Of a stretch of DNA of 64,000 nt, positions 45,363 through 58,700 are shown piece after piece. The stretch is from Dichotomocladium elegans. Lineage: Eukaryota; Mucoromycota; Mucoromycetes; Mucorales; Lichtheimiaceae. The translations under genes were made by a program, and so were the position numbers. The stretch spans positions 1,922,001-1,986,000 of the forward strand of contig JAIXMN010000003.1 in NCBI GenBank assembly GCA_025716815.1, in the 5' to 3' direction. The notes beneath the pieces were generated by a model. That model was not told the origin of the DNA, did no database searches, and was given only the letters and a program-made list of their open reading frames with translations. The stretch's first letter is position 1. Every line of letters starts with the position of its first letter.

Positions 45363-47670
45363 TTAAGAAGCCGTAAGGTAGGAAGAAGATCCTCCTCGAT
45401 GGTTTGACGGCGATTGAAGCAAAGGATCGTGCTCGTCATCTGCATCCACGTCTTCGCTCTCGACGTCAATATTGTTCCGAGGCTTTCGGAAAAGACCGAT
45501 CAGAAAGCTAATTGAAAATATAAGAAGGAAGGCCCATTGAGCGTAGTAATAGACGATCCCGAAGAAGGGAGTGCTGACGATGATTCGATCGACGAATGTC
45601 GATGTTACGGTTGGTGTACAGATGTCTGGCGGTGGGAAGGGAAAAGAAATTAGGCAAATATCCGGATTATTCCTTTTTTCCCTTACCTGTTGGTCCATAG
45701 ATATCACATGCGACAATTGCCTCAGGATGGCTGCTGCAATCCCGAACTGTTTCGATAGTACGGTTACACTATATGAACCGTGTTAAATACAAAAGCCAGA
45801 ATGGGAGACAAAGCGTTTCTTGCTACTAACATAGACCTGGCTACCAAAATGAGCATATCCGGGAGCCACAACAGAGGTGAGTGAATAGTTGACTGCCAGA
45901 AGACCAAGTGTCAAGAGCACTGTAAGGATAAGCAATCCCTGAGGCATAGTTGCATTTCTGCGGATGCGGAAGAATGTGATCCAAAAGAACCGGACACCAA
46001 GTGAGACGATCCCCGTCAAAGTCGCCAAGAAAAAGTAAACAATCAGAATCACCATGAAAAGATAGTCAAGCGGGAACACTTTCGCGAGCTTTACAAATAT
46101 AAAGTTGACGGGATTGAATAGCTCAGGATGGTGGATGACATATCCACATTTACTGCCACATATCGAGGTGTCCATAATTTTGTCAACGCTTTTTTCCCAA
46201 AAAGAAAAGAGAGATTAATAAAGCAAAACCATGTGGATGCAATGCACGTTCATACTAACATGGTCAAAAAGATAGAAGAAGTCAGTGCCAGTGAAAAAGC
46301 CAGGAGTACAGCACCGAAGATGAACTTATGGGGAGCCGATTATGCGAGGTTTGTTAATAAGCAATAAAAATACCCTTTTCGATCATGACAGCATACCTCA
46401 AACGGTCTAAGTAAACGCGAGATACGTTGCCATCGCGTACCACTGCACTCATCGATGCTCTCTAGCTGCCGAGAAACTACTCTGAAGGTGAAAAAAGTAC
46501 ATAGGAATGAGCTACTATGCAAGAAACGAAAATCATAGACGGCCCATTCCTGTAATTTTTTGCCACTGTACTGACCTAGCTTCGTCTTCCAATCGGTCAA
46601 GTTCGCTCTGATCTCGAACGTTCATTATCTTACTAACACCACCGTACCGAGCACGAATTTCCCGCTGCCTCTCACGATTCACTGCAAGTTTGTTGTCCAA
46701 GTCATTCTTTTCCGATTCAAGCCGGCGCCGGCCCTTGATCATATTGAGCGGTAGCAAAGACAAGCCAGGTGCCTGTTTTTATTGTTGTGTTTAAGGTGAG
46801 CCCAGGAGAAGAGAAATTACGTTTCCGTCCGTCTTCTTACAGCATAGGAGATGAACACAAGCATGCCAATGACTAGAAGGCAGGCAAGCACAAACGAGAG
46901 CGATCGCTCACCATCTTTTTGAAGAACCCAGGTTTGTAAATAAACATGCAACATTCCAATATTATCAGACCACTTAACTCGTTCCACTGAGCAGCTTCTT
47001 GAACCAGTCGAGATCAAGTTTGGGGTGTTCAGAGCTTGGCTTGATGAAGATACCCATCATGATGAGGAGGAGACAAACGACGATGAAAAAGGACGTATAC
47101 TTGAACGCGTTCCCGATACGCTCTCCGAGGCTCTGTTCATCCTCATCGTCATATTCCTCATAGAAGAAGTAGGTGAATGGTATGACCAAGAAACTGAACG
47201 CGGCGATCAACCCGTAACAGACTACAAGAAAATTAGTGTTTGACATTATCTGCAGAATAATGGCTCCCGCCTTTTGACATTGTGCCTATCTGTGGGATGG
47301 CTCCCTTGCATACTGTAGTAGGCAATCTCCACTGTGAACGTGATGAACTCCACTGTTTCAGGTCCAGCCCAGGTATGTTTGAGACCTGTTGAGGGATCAA
47401 CCGTCGATGACACAAGGTATATATCGACTGGAACTAAAACCACGGTAGCCAGGACAAGCGTCAAGGCAAGAATTGTCACTATGGTAGCGAATGTCTCGGA
47501 CTCATGCTTGTGTTGGTAGTAACGCGTAAATCCTACGCTGAAGGTAAAGAGTCCCTAGCACAATAGTCCATTTGTTTAACCTCATTGCTCAAGTAAAGTT
47601 TCTCTCCCCATCAACCTACAGCTATGATGATGCTGTATACAGTCCATGCGATCCCGACAACGGCGGTCAT
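45363..47670 (-). CDS. LMBR1-domain membrane protein (LMBD1-like)
   Basis: Ten exons join in frame to 552 residues: 47670-47620, 47554-47314, 47221-46979, 46914-46841, 46772-46576, 46481-46397, 46324-46260, 46188-45831, 45768-45687, 45625-45363. About nine hydrophobic segments are visible. Family signs are VPVDIYLVSS, SFLVIPFTYFFYEEYDDED, LAALPL-like APGLSLLPLNMIKGRRRLE and FPLDYLFMVILIVYFF. The cytosolic middle has a charged helix (KGRRRLESEKNDLDNK). Its animal relative LMBD1 helps export cobalamin from lysosomes, and fungal homologues are annotated as probable lysosomal cobalamin transporters. Since fungi mostly do not use cobalamin, the real role here is open. Its start lies only 126 bp downstream of the dop1 stop on the same strand, a very tight spacing that includes a C11 run. 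Confidence 0.9.
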
Positions 47671-47796
47671 GATCCCCAGCGCAGTCAGTAAGGGGGGGGG
47701 GGAGAAAGGAGACCCTCCCCAAAAAGTAACGGGCGCATGAACCATTTTCTTCCTCCGCAAACCAGTCCGGAGTCTCTCACACAAGCACTAAGTTTA

Positions 47797-50700
47797 TTAA
47801 TCGCTTTCAATATCACCCTCCAACAAATCAGTCTGTAACAAGCTCTCTATAAAAGGCATATCTGGCTTCGCAAGAGTGAATGACGATTGGTAGGCATATA
47901 GAGCGACATGGTCTACAAAGAATGCAAGTTGCTGTATGCTACCGATGCTACGCATGGTCAGCATCGGCCGCTTGAGCTGGCCGGTGGAAGGAATGGATGA
48001 GCCAGAAAATTCAACAGGATCCATCCCAACAACCATTTCATCCTGTTCATCGAGCTTCTCCGAGAAGAGATCCATCATGGACATTGGGCCTTCCTTGGTC
48101 CCTCTCAGCATCATTTCAACAGTATCTCGAATAAATATCCATTGGTAGCTATCCACATTACAGAATTAGGTTTCGTCTCGAGCTTCGAAATTCTCAGAGG
48201 CGAACTTACATCTGGAACGCGTCCATCTCAAGTGCACATAGGAGGTCAAGGAATTTGCATCCGGCTAATGCAATCTGGGCTTCCTCAGGCCGGTCGCTGA
48301 CAGTGTTGTTCAAAAACGCATTGAAAAGTCGCATCTTTGTAAAGGAGCGCGTTAATCACTACCAATATAAGCAATTGAATGACTTACCAACTCGGTGATT
48401 AACACAGGCCAGAAGTTGAGCAAATGCTTTTGTGAAAAGCGCACAAGCATGATCCTCAAGAACAAATAAATTTCCACATGGACCATTTCGCCGTGCTCAA
48501 GCTTGAGCAACTCGACTATTTTTTCTTGGATTACAGGAAGCTGGGGCACGTATTGGTCTCTTGAACCGCAAAAGATGACATAGGCGAGCCGGCGCAAGTT
48601 GAGACCTCGGTTGAGCATTTCCTGGTCCTTATTGGTGAAAAACGCTGTTGAAGGTGACGTTGTAATGCGGCCGACAAGTTCCATAAACCTCTCCTTCTCC
48701 AGTGTGAATATCGTTTGAATGATCACTTTCCACTTCTTGGCAGTCGCAGGGCTCATATAAAAGAATCGATTATCAAGGTACACGTCCCAGACCTCCTTCC
48801 TCCAGGTTTTGTAGGTGAACGGCATATGGGTCATCTCACATATCTGGTCCAGAATAACGGTGATCTTGTTGAACCTAGAAATAGATAGTATGTATGAATA
48901 TTAACCTCGTCATGTGCTTTTCGCCATCTTACGTTGAGCGTGTTCGCAAGGCAGGCCCAATTACGTAATATATCAGATTATTTAGCAACGAATTGATGCG
49001 GTCTTGATCACCGATCAGCTGGCGAAGTTTAGGTATCACGGTAGTTGCCAGATAGGTATTAACTTGGGCAATCATCACATCCTCCCTCGACTTCCAGCTT
49101 GCTTTCTTTTCGAGATCAGACACATTGCTGGCAGATAGGTTTCGATTAATATCACTCATCGTGTCCGAGAGAGACATATTGTCCGTAGGTGTGTTTATGC
49201 TGTCATCGTCTTCGTAAACATTGGAACGTCTGATCCACAAACCCTGATCAAACGACCGCCCAGAAATAAGGATACAGTAATCCAAACATCGCTGATAGAG
49301 GTCCTGGGCATCTCGCCTTGTTTTCCGGTCGTCCGTCACCGAAGATTGCATGACTGCATCAACCGCAACAGTTAAAAAGCGCATTAAGCCCGGGAAGATG
49401 GTCTTATATGTCTGTGCTTGCGACAAATATTCTTTTGCAAACGTGTGGATGATGGGCCACAGATGGGCAAGGGTATCAACCTTGATCAGAGAGGCACAGA
49501 AAATTTCAGCAAACCGTAGCACTGACGTATCGGTCCTACAGCAGCGCATCAATGATTGTCCTTGTGCGTTGGTCAACAAAACCATGTAACTCACAGCTTG
49601 CCAACGCGTTGTATATGCCTGCGGCGATGGGCGTGCATCCCAGGAGTTCTTTGACGGATTCCTTCGAGTAGCGTGGATACGATATGTTGTGATGAGCCGC
49701 TCGGGGTTGCAGCGAGGACCTCAATGGTCACTAAATCGTACTGATCTCGAGTTGCCTGCGTGGATATATTAACATTCCGTGGCCCATCTTTGCCGCGAAG
49801 GACATTACCTCATATTCCAGTGCAATAGGGTTTTCCATGAAGAAAATCTCTGTAAATCCTTCAATGTAGTCAACGCTGCAATATTTGTAAAGTCGCTCAA
49901 AGATATGATTAAGTCGTATTTTGACGTGATTTGCTGCATAGGAAAAGCTTTGTAAAACAGCATGCTTTTTTGCCACACCAAGTGCATTCGACGTCTCATC
50001 CTCCCATTCGGGCAGTCGGAAAACGCGCCAAACATCCAGAAGAATATGGAGCATGACGGGTAGGTAGTATAACGCTGTGTCCCGAGGCTTGACGACACCT
50101 GATTCTTTGTGAACGAGCTGAGCGAGGGCCTTGAGAGTTGAATTCTCAGGTAAAAGTGGTATAGGGAGGAGTGGACGCGATTCCTTGTCTGGGTACCAGT
50201 CGTCATTAAGATGGCGTTCCGTCATGCAAAACATGAGCACCTTCTCGAGTCCATTAAGGAACACTAGAATGTCTTGCTCAGGCCCACCGGAAAGTACACG
50301 CTGCTCTTGATATCTGCCTTCATCTATGTCTTTTTGCCCCGTGCACTGATCCGCACCTTTGAGATGAGAAAGCGGCTCGCCATGGATCAATAATCGCACG
50401 GTTGTGTTGCATAACACGATTTGGTCGCAGGTTGCCACAAGGATCGGTAAAACCATATGACGGAAACCGCCACGGAGATGTGGGAGCGACGCAAGCACAA
50501 AGTCCATCCAGTGTTGAATCATAGAACGATTGCTTGAGAGCGTAAATGCATCAAGCACGCACTTCACGAACAATGCTGACGTACTACTTGCAAGAGCAAT
50601 AGCTTCTGCAGCCTGTGCGGCCCCTGTCCCAGAATTAGTAGGGATAGCTACTCGAGGAACAGCATCTGTGGCATATGGCATCATCGTTTCGCTGGTTATG

Positions 50701-53700
50701 CTGTCAATGGAACTTTTCCGTTGATTATGCTTCTCAGTAGAGGAGTTTTTGTGGACGAATGTTGCAGCCGCAGTGATTGCCATCGTCGAATGTACAAGGT
50801 GCAAGAGCTTTTGTTGCAGCTCTAGATCACCAGTGGATATGCAAAAAAGTAGTTTCAATAGTGCCTTCTCTTGTACGCACTTAGTCAGTTTCATGTCTAT
50901 CGAATCCATTTTCGAGATCGCCTGATACAGAAATTCAGCAGCGTGGAGTTGTATGCTGCGGACAGGTCTGATCATTGTTTGTCGATACTTTTCGCATGGT
51001 TCGGTATCGAGATATCTTTCAAAATTGATAAGCATCATTCAAATCTTCGTTATAGGATGAAATACCTTATCGCAATCTGTACCAGCAGCTCCAAAAACGA
51101 CAATGAAGAAGTAAATTTGGCAGCGTCATCTAAGGAACATATTAATATTGATAATTACACCCCTGCGGTCGGTTCATACCATTTTCGCTAAGTGAAATAT
51201 GTAGTGAAGACTCTATTAGAGACACGATTGGCGCGGATGGGTCAACATTGTGACCTTTACAAGCTTTCAGGAAGCCCAGTGCTCCGAATCTTGTAAGTGA
51301 AATTAAATGAGTGAACAAATAATCAATAGTGGACATGTCGAACGGCCTCATGTAGAGATAATAGGGTATCACCACGTTATTGCTCTGGTCTTCATATAAC
51401 GTTTGGTGTTCATATGCCACCACTTTTTCTGTTGGCCGTCGAATGATAGCATTGCTGAGCATCGTAGTCACGAAGGGATCGAGCAATCGCACATAACTCC
51501 GGAGATGGGTACGGATCCAAGTTTCGCATACGCGCCGATCTACTGGAGACGCCTTCTCATTCAGCAGGTCAAGAATAAGAAACATTGGCCGTGAGAAGTA
51601 GTTGGCAGTCTCCGGCTTGTCCTCGGAAAGCTCCCAAATGACACCGAATTTTTCGTAGTTTACCAAACGTTCGTCGTCGTCCTTGGATATTAAATAATCA
51701 GTAATTATTGTCTCAATCTGGTGAGGCAAACTAGCTTCTGTCAGAAGCCATATGAGCTCTACAGTCCTCATATGTAATAAAGGCGTTGTCGGAGAGAGGA
51801 ATACCCATAGCTACACAGAGTACGTGAGAAAGCAACACTGGTGTGGGTATCTGTAATACATACGCTGTTCATGATGCGTTTTAGTACAGATAGCCTTTTG
51901 ATTTCAGCACCGTTCAAAAAGTTAGGCTTCTTTACTAGCTGCGTGAACGTCGATAAGCCAGCATCAACAATACCAAACTCTCGGCCTTCTTGACAGCACA
52001 TCAATAGCGCACGAATAAGCTGGGATTGTTCGGATGAATCCCAAGTGAATTCATCGTCCGTGTATGTCGAGACAAAAGTAAGCGCCGAGCAGACTCCCTG
52101 TAGAATCCTCTCCAGTTGACATCCAATGCTTCTCAGTCGCTTTCCATCCACACCGACGTCCACACCTGCGTCCTGAACATCAGGTGGAACAATATAGCTG
52201 TTGACCAGCTCCACCAAAATTTGGGTCAATTGTTTTGTAAGTTCTTTGATCAATTCCGTTCCACGAATAGGCCCGAACTGGGGCCGCGTGACAGAATATT
52301 GCTGTCCCGTATTTGATGAAGGTGCTGTGGTAGATAAGTCTCCCTCATCTTCCGTAGCCTCGTGGTCTCTATCCGCATGCAAGCCATTTTGCTTCCCGAC
52401 TATCGTATTCGTGCTGACGCTCCGCTGATGAGTCTTTCGAATGCAATAAAACTCCCGAACATATGCAAGTCCATCCATTCCAGTATGAAATTCACGCAGT
52501 TTATCAGGTGCAGAGCTGTCTGAGTTATTCGTGTTCGATGTTCGTCGATCCCAGAATGTGTTTTCAGGAATAGATCGAAGGATGATGTGGATAAGTTGGA
52601 CGCATTCGTCAACCAGCGGCAATATTTCGATGAAAGACGGGTGACGGACCGACTCCTTTTTAATAAAATGAGCCCTAAAATTCCCATTCAAAATTTGCAC
52701 TGCGTACCTGAATCTTCTGAACAATGCCAACAAGCACTAGTGGTAAATGCATATGCCGGATTTCATCATCCGTAAACTTGTAAGACTTGAGAGTAAACTC
52801 TAAAAGCTTCAGATTATCAAGATCCAATTCTCTTTTGATGCCTTGAGCGTTGGTTTTTCCAGGGAAGCTGGTATCGAAAAGTTCGAATAGCTTTGTCCAA
52901 ATATGATAAGGCTCTACCATTTCCATCCACATGTTCGCTGTTTGTAATATCTACCACAGAACTTGATAAGAATCTCTCCAGGTAGAAGCTTCCTTTCTAT
53001 TGTTTACCTCTGCGCAATACAGCCGCTGCCGAACGTGTTTTTGTAAGCTGACGAGCGAGTCCACAAAAATATTTTGCACAATGGGCTGCCCAATCTCCCA
53101 TTTATCCAGCAGCGAAATGAGGATCTTGTACGGTTTTTGCGCTTCAGCTACAAAAGCGTCGTGCTCCAGTTGCCGTTGACCACCAGAGTCAGCGGAGGCA
53201 AACAGCATTGAGCGGACAGCCTGGGTTGCCGCTTTCTCACCGTATGTGTTAAAGTATAGGATGTTGGCTTGTGAGTTTCCTTGGTCGCCTAGCAGCCATG
53301 CATAGAGACGGCGGTTAAGTGACATATCTTTTCGTAATACGATGGACAAGGCTGACTTCATCAGTATCACTAGATCATCATGTGGAATGACACTAAATTG
53401 GAAAACGTCAGAGTGAAAAAAATCTCGTAGAGGTTAAGCATTTACCGATGCTTTATCATGAAATCTTGCACGAGTAATTCCAGCATGCCCCTTTGAACAA
53501 GCAATTGTGCGTCTCCCAGAGTGGCGGCAAATGCTCGAATCATTAGACTGATATTTTCGGAACTTCCAAGGACAACGGCTACGTCTATGTTACAGGATGG
53601 ATTAAACCTATGCGTTCAGGATGACAACTATTATTTACCTTCTTGACCGGTGATTTTTGGTAATCTTCGAAGAAGATAGTTTAGAGCAGGAGGCCGCAGC

Positions 53701-54990
53701 CCGGGATTACTGATCATTGTTCGCCACATACATCCGTGGAAGAAAGGGAGATCAATGGTTTCCGCGAGATGATCCATCAGAACTACGACCTCAATAGTGC
53801 GTACCATCCTATTTGTCAGTAGCTGCCGTGCTTTAATCGTCTGGTGCATTCTTTTCCCCTCTCACCTTGTCAAAGAATTCGCTTCCTTCTTCATCCAAAG
53901 CAGGTAATAAAGCAATGATGAAGCCCCGCATCGCAGGTCGTAGACGCCTCTTAAGCGGGAAGTAATATTTTTCAAAGATTGACAGAAGCTGCGGCTATAA
54001 ACAGAATGCGTGCCGATGCATATTTTAATTCTCCATTACTAGCATGAAGATGGCAAACCCTAAACGCACCTTAACTTGCATTGCAGCATATTGAACAAAT
54101 GGAAACAGCCCTAACGACCACAATGCTAGATCCTCTGCGAGTGAGTCGGACTATATTGCCAATACAGTGTCAGTCTTAATTTCCTGTTATCTTCAAGATT
54201 TAATATATACATACCCCAATCGTTTCCAGTATGTATGCATAAACGTCAAGAGTCTTCTGGTGAACTCCAGCAGGGAAACCAGGATTCAGACATTGAGCTA
54301 ATCGTTTGGCAACTGTGTGTTTTCTTGGTATAACTGGAAATTGCGGGTAGGCTTGAAAGGACTGGCAAACAAATACGATTGCCATTAAGCAACCTAGCAC
54401 TTTCAAATCGAATGGCAGCCTAACTAACCTTCAGCAATCGACCGAGAAATGAGATGATATCCGCCCATTCATTCACAGCATCGAAAGAATTTAAATTCTT
54501 CTCAATAAGCTGCACATATTTGCGGAATCTCGGGTCGCTTTGATAAGCTAGTCCATCCGAGCAAGACATTAAAGTGCTTAAGTAGCTGCTAAAGTCATTT
54601 GTGGCATTGCATAAGATCTACCTTGCTCTTTATTTGTTGTTTGCTCCAGTTTGGATGAATCTGTAGAAAGCGAAAGGGAATCTAAGAGTGAAAAAGTAAC
54701 GAGGAGCCACGAGAGTTAATATCGCCGCTGTGTCACGTGCACGATAACCCCTTAGGGCTGAGTGTGGGGGGGGAGAAAGACGAGGTGAGCATAATGGTAG
54801 AGTTGACAGTACCTCCGGAACCTGTCATGTCTGATGGCAGGGGTGCTTTCCTGCTAGCATCGCTTGCTTCGCTTGCTTCAGAATGCTCACTTAAACTGCG
54901 CATTGATATTTTCTTAAACAGCCGCTGTGAAATCGACATTTGAGATGATTTTGGTCTTTGCTGTTCAGGAGTACCGATCTTGTCGACCAT
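47797..54990 (-). CDS. dop1: Dopey family protein Dop1
   Basis: A large multi-exon gene, roughly 1.7 thousand residues, from ATG at 54990 to the stop at 47797. The first exon (54990-54813) encodes a Ser/Glu-rich leader not typical of the family. The Dopey N-terminal domain follows with NEWADIISFLGRLLK, SFQAYPQFPVIPRKHTVAKR, LAQCLNPGFPAGVHQKTLDV and YAYILETIG. Large open segments continue at 53370-52951, 52733-51768, 51771-51142, 51038-49731, 49594-48929, 48834-48352 and 48156-47797, separated by short introns. Exon edges in the middle were not all resolved. Dop1 works with Mon2 and Neo1 at the Golgi and endosomes in membrane traffic and lipid asymmetry. The C-terminal segments show the helical repeat character of the family. 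Confidence 0.9.
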
Positions 54991-55560
54991 CGCACGACAA
55001 TCAAAGAAAAGGGAAACTCTGTGTGTCTGTACGTGTTTGTGGCTATGTGTTTGAAAGTGCCGCAGGATCCGTTTAAAATATACCAACGTCACATGCAGCT
55101 AATGCATCACCATAGCTGCTGCTGCACGCTTTGTTGTTCGGGCAGCCACAGTCAGTGATCTTTTGATAATAAGTCGATGCTGATAACAACAAGGCAGCAA
55201 TAGGTTGTCTGGCTATATTCTTTACTTTATCTTTAGAAGATAAAGTTTGCATTCAAGATAAAAATGATGTCGCACGAAATACAAGAACGAGGTTGCATAA
55301 ATTGTCGCCTCAGTAGGTAAAGGGATTTCATCAGACAACTGGAAATCCATACCTTTTATTTACCGCCTGCCACCACCCCCGGCTCAACATCAAGGTGTAT
55401 CTAGCTGTATGCACGCGGCAATAACCATAACGGACATTGGAGGTAGCGGTAGAAGCAGACACAAGCAACGTCAGGTTACGGCATAAGCAGCAGTGACGCG
55501 ACGACAGAGATATTACTACGCGAACTGCTGAAGCAAAAGCAGAGACGTAATGGGAGCCTA

Positions 55561-55797
55561 ATGGTGGCACGAAGCAAGAGAGAGGCACACTATGGGCAGG
55601 AGGCCTATGAGAGCAGCAGTGAGACAGCGGCAAGTTCAGAGTATGAGCAATACCAGAAACAACGGCTCCTCGGTAAAATAAAGCGGAGGTTCCTTCACAA
55701 GAAAGATAAATTCGTGGCCTCACCGAAAAGTACTGCATTATTTGGACGTCTCTTCCATGGTTCATCAAGTGCGGGTGCTATTGGACACTATACATAG
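55561..55797 (+). CDS. Small basic hypothetical protein
   Basis: An ATG-started frame of 78 residues with no recognised domain. It is polar and Ser/Glu-rich first, then basic (LGKIKRRFLHKKDKF) and ends LFGRLFHGSSSAGAIGHYT. The C-terminal codons are partly conserved at 14528-14560 (VFHDSSSTGTIG then stop), which suggests either a small repeated gene or a piece of a repeat. No intron is needed. Expression is unknown. Confidence 0.35.
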   Translation: MVARSKREAHYGQEAYESSSETAASSEYEQYQKQRLLGKIKRRFLHKKDKFVASPKSTALFGRLFHGSSSAGAIGHYT

Positions 55798-55960
55798 CAC
55801 ACGGATGTTAGACCATGGAAAGGAAGGTCAAGATGGATTTGAATATCCATTATTTATAGGAAATCGAAGTGGAATAAGACCTGGGGGCGATCATCCATAA
55901 CTTCTTTGTGATTGACAATGCTGCAGCCGACGTTCTGATGTATCTTACAATATCCTCCAG
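55740..55960 (+). repeat. Repeat shared with 14.5 kb
   Basis: CTTCCATGGTTCATCAAG and, about 150 bp further on, TTCTTTGTGATTGACAATG occur in the same order as at 14528 and 14648. Both sites lie close to members of the Tc1-type family. Confidence 0.5.
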
Positions 55961-56999
55961 AAGTCTAACATCTACAACATCCATCAGTGCTACTTCAAGA
56001 TGCTCCTTGTCTATCGGCTATTCAACAAACAGCCCACAATCTTGTTACAGACAAATGTAAATGGAACGTTTCTTTTTTTCGTGGGCAAATTTAATTGTGT
56101 TACAAACAAGCATCACTTTCGTTTTTTTCAGTTGACTATATGCCTCCTCCCCTGCAGATATCAGGTTTCATTTGTTTCGGATCTGAGTCAGATTCAAGGA
56201 CTAGATTATGACAGTCAGGCACAACAAGAAATTATCTAACAGATATACAAAATACCATTCTATAGAAAAGCATCTCAAATCTCCCAAAGAAAGCAGTAAC
56301 TGCATTTCACAAAATGAGGAAACCGAAAAATAAGATGAATACGTATCATGGCTTAAGCTGTCATACAATTGGAATGACTTGTTCATAGTCAAGATATCCA
56401 TAACATTGCGCGGTAACCTGCGGAGTAAGTCGGCTGCATGCACTTGCATATCGCATAGCAGCCCATTCTCAGGAGACACCCAGGCGGTGAGAATGTTTAG
56501 GCTGCAAAACACTGCGTCAAGGGTAATGTCGCAGACGTGATATTTGTCTGAATAAATGAAATCGAACACTAAGATTACATACATGCAGCTATGTAGGGGA
56601 TAAAGTCCGTGTTATGAGCCATAGCTGCGTATTAAATCCCTTATTGCATCGAAGCTGTTGACTTATATCCTGCGTACCCAATGTCCTTATGGAGTATTCA
56701 GTTCTGCGCGTTGCCAGTCATCACAGAGCCTGTATGTAATTATACACGTACTATCAGTTATGAACAAACATGCACTATTTTCCAAAATCAAGTCGCGCCC
56801 CTGCCAGTTGTGAAGTTGCAGGATCACAAAAATAAAATCGCGTTTTGCCCAGAAGACTCATGATGGCAAAGCAAATACCACATGCATCCACGTAAAGATG
56901 CCGCACGAAAAAGGCTTGGCAAATCCACTACTATAAATATTCGTCCTTTTCACCCTTTTTCTTTACACTTTTACATTCTGAAATGACCAATCTATTTTT

Positions 57000-58150
57000 C
57001 TACGAAGTGGCCAAGATCATGTTGACGATAAGCGTGGCTGTCCTGAACCTATGGACTATGTTGTTGATGAAGCAACGTATTCTCTGCAATCCGTTTGTTC
57101 TCTCACTGGATATCTGCGTAGCATATTTTGCAGAGACACTCTGATCTTACTGCCACGTACATTCCCAAGCGAAAGGATACAGACTTCCAAATGAAAGAAG
57201 CGGGGATCAAGCGCAGTTACACAGCGTACACTGACCAAGACAAAGCCAGATTTTTAAACTGATGTTTGAGAAGGTCTCGAGTGCATCAGCTGCTGGGAAT
57301 CCATGTTCGTTCAGCGCAGCGATGGGCATTACAGTACGAGAAAGGCCCTGAAAGCATATTTAAGAAACCTAAAGTAAGATGTCCTTTGAGTATTCTCAAT
57401 GAAGAGTATAAGAGCGTTATTTTAGAATACATTGATGGGAATCCATCCATTGTTCTAGAGTAGCTGATGGAACAACTGCTTCAAAGATTAGAGGGTCTCA
57501 AAGTATCCAAGACGACGCTTCATCGGTTTATGAAAACAGATGCTACTTGTCATTGAGAATGGGTCGATTTTAGCCTGTAGGCATTAATAGTGCTGCGAAG
57601 ATCCGAGAGTGCCTTGGCTGGGCGCAAATGGGACGGGATCGACATTGGCTTTAGAAAAAACTGCGTTTTCCTTGACGGGTATGGATTCAAATTAGTATGA
57701 AGCGCAGCATGGCATGGCCCAAGAAAGGGACTTCTGGAGTGGTCACAATACCAAAGACAAGGGTAAAGATGACCGCAATCTTGGAAGTAATCTCAGCATC
57801 AGGTATCATTAAATGTTGCTTGAGACTCACACAGCCCCATCAAGAAAAGAAAGGGGACACATCAATCTGAATTTACGAGCAAAAGAGCTGTAACTAGACA
57901 CTATCTCAGCTTCCTTAAGACTACGATAGACGAGATGGATAAGTATGAACATATGAGGGGCTATCATTTGGTAATGGATGATGCACCTATCCATAAGGCT
58001 GAGGATATCGAGGTGCTTACCTTCCACCCTACTCGCCTGAGCTCAATCCGATTGAGCAGTTTTGGTCAGTTGCCAAGAGCAAAGTAAAATGTATTAGGTT
58101 ACCCTTGTTCCGTTCTGCAATATCCTAATATTCCGGACCCTCTGCAGTTA
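57000..58150 (+). pseudogene. Tc1/IS630-type DDE transposase pseudogene
   Basis: Fragments in order: KQRILCNP region, helix-turn-helix LLGIHVRSAQRWALQYEKG with a second DNA-binding part FKKPKVRCPLSILNEEYKS and LKVSKTTLHRFMKT (57266-57550). The catalytic region then gives the first Asp in NCVFLDGYGF (about 57670), the second in HLVMDDAPIHKAEDIE (about 57970), and the third acidic residue in LPPYSPELNPIEQFWS (about 58025-58075), the hallmark of the Tc1/IS630 group. Several stops and frame changes kill the gene. Confidence 0.85.
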
Positions 58151-58414
58151 ACGATATCAGCATAACTCAAATGCTTCGAGAGGAGAGGATATGACTTTTG
58201 GGCGGGACCGTGATTTGGCTGCACCCATGCAGGGCTCCCACCATGGCTTCATCGAGGTCCTTTTGTCATCGTCTGCTTCCTCTATTGCTCCCATCAATGC
58301 TTCTGCCGCTGATGTTGTAGTTGGTCCGGCATTGTCCCACCTGGTTCCTTCCCTCTAACCCTTCCGCCGTCAACGTTCAACAGCTCCGGATCCTTCCTTT
58401 CCTCCTCTCTTCGG

Positions 58415-58462
58415 GTAAGTTAAAGAGTAATAGTGGGGCTGATATTTTCTGTTTGCTAACAG
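58415..58462 (+). other. Conserved mini-intron in transposon right end (copy 5)
   Basis: 48 bp from GTAAGTTAA to TTGCTAACAG, about 340 bp after the transposase SPELNPIE motif. Confidence 0.6.
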
Positions 58463-58700
58463 GTACGTCTCCGGCCTTTATCCATGCGCCAAAATTTATC
58501 TTTTATGCGATATTTTAGTTGACTTTAGTGGCGCCATAATTTTCCTCCCTTACGAAATTTATTTTTGAAAATAAAGTATGATATGTAATGTATGTATGGT
58601 GTTGACTGGAGGCTGGGGTATGAGAGGAATAATATATTCTTTTCTTGTATAAAGTAAAAATGGACAGAGAAATTATATGATTACATGACATAGAATGGAC

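Larger units (their letters stand above)
54991..56772. other. Repeat-rich intergenic region
   Basis: dop1 upstream region, then a small ORF and a repeat shared with 14.5 kb (both listed). From 55960 to 56770 no gene is supported. Confidence 0.45.
56773..58576 (+). mobile_element. Fanzor-less Tc1/mariner-type element (copy 5)
   Basis: A 1.8-kb relative of the Fanzor transposons. The left end CACTATTTTCCAAAATCAAG is followed by the same CCTGCCAG...GCAGGATC sequence. The right end has the mini-intron and terminus TTTATTTTTGAAAATAAAG next to TA (58577-58578). Between them lie transposase remains and no Fanzor. It shows that the shared ends belong to a Tc1-type element and that Fanzor is cargo in copies 1 and 2. 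Confidence 0.8.
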
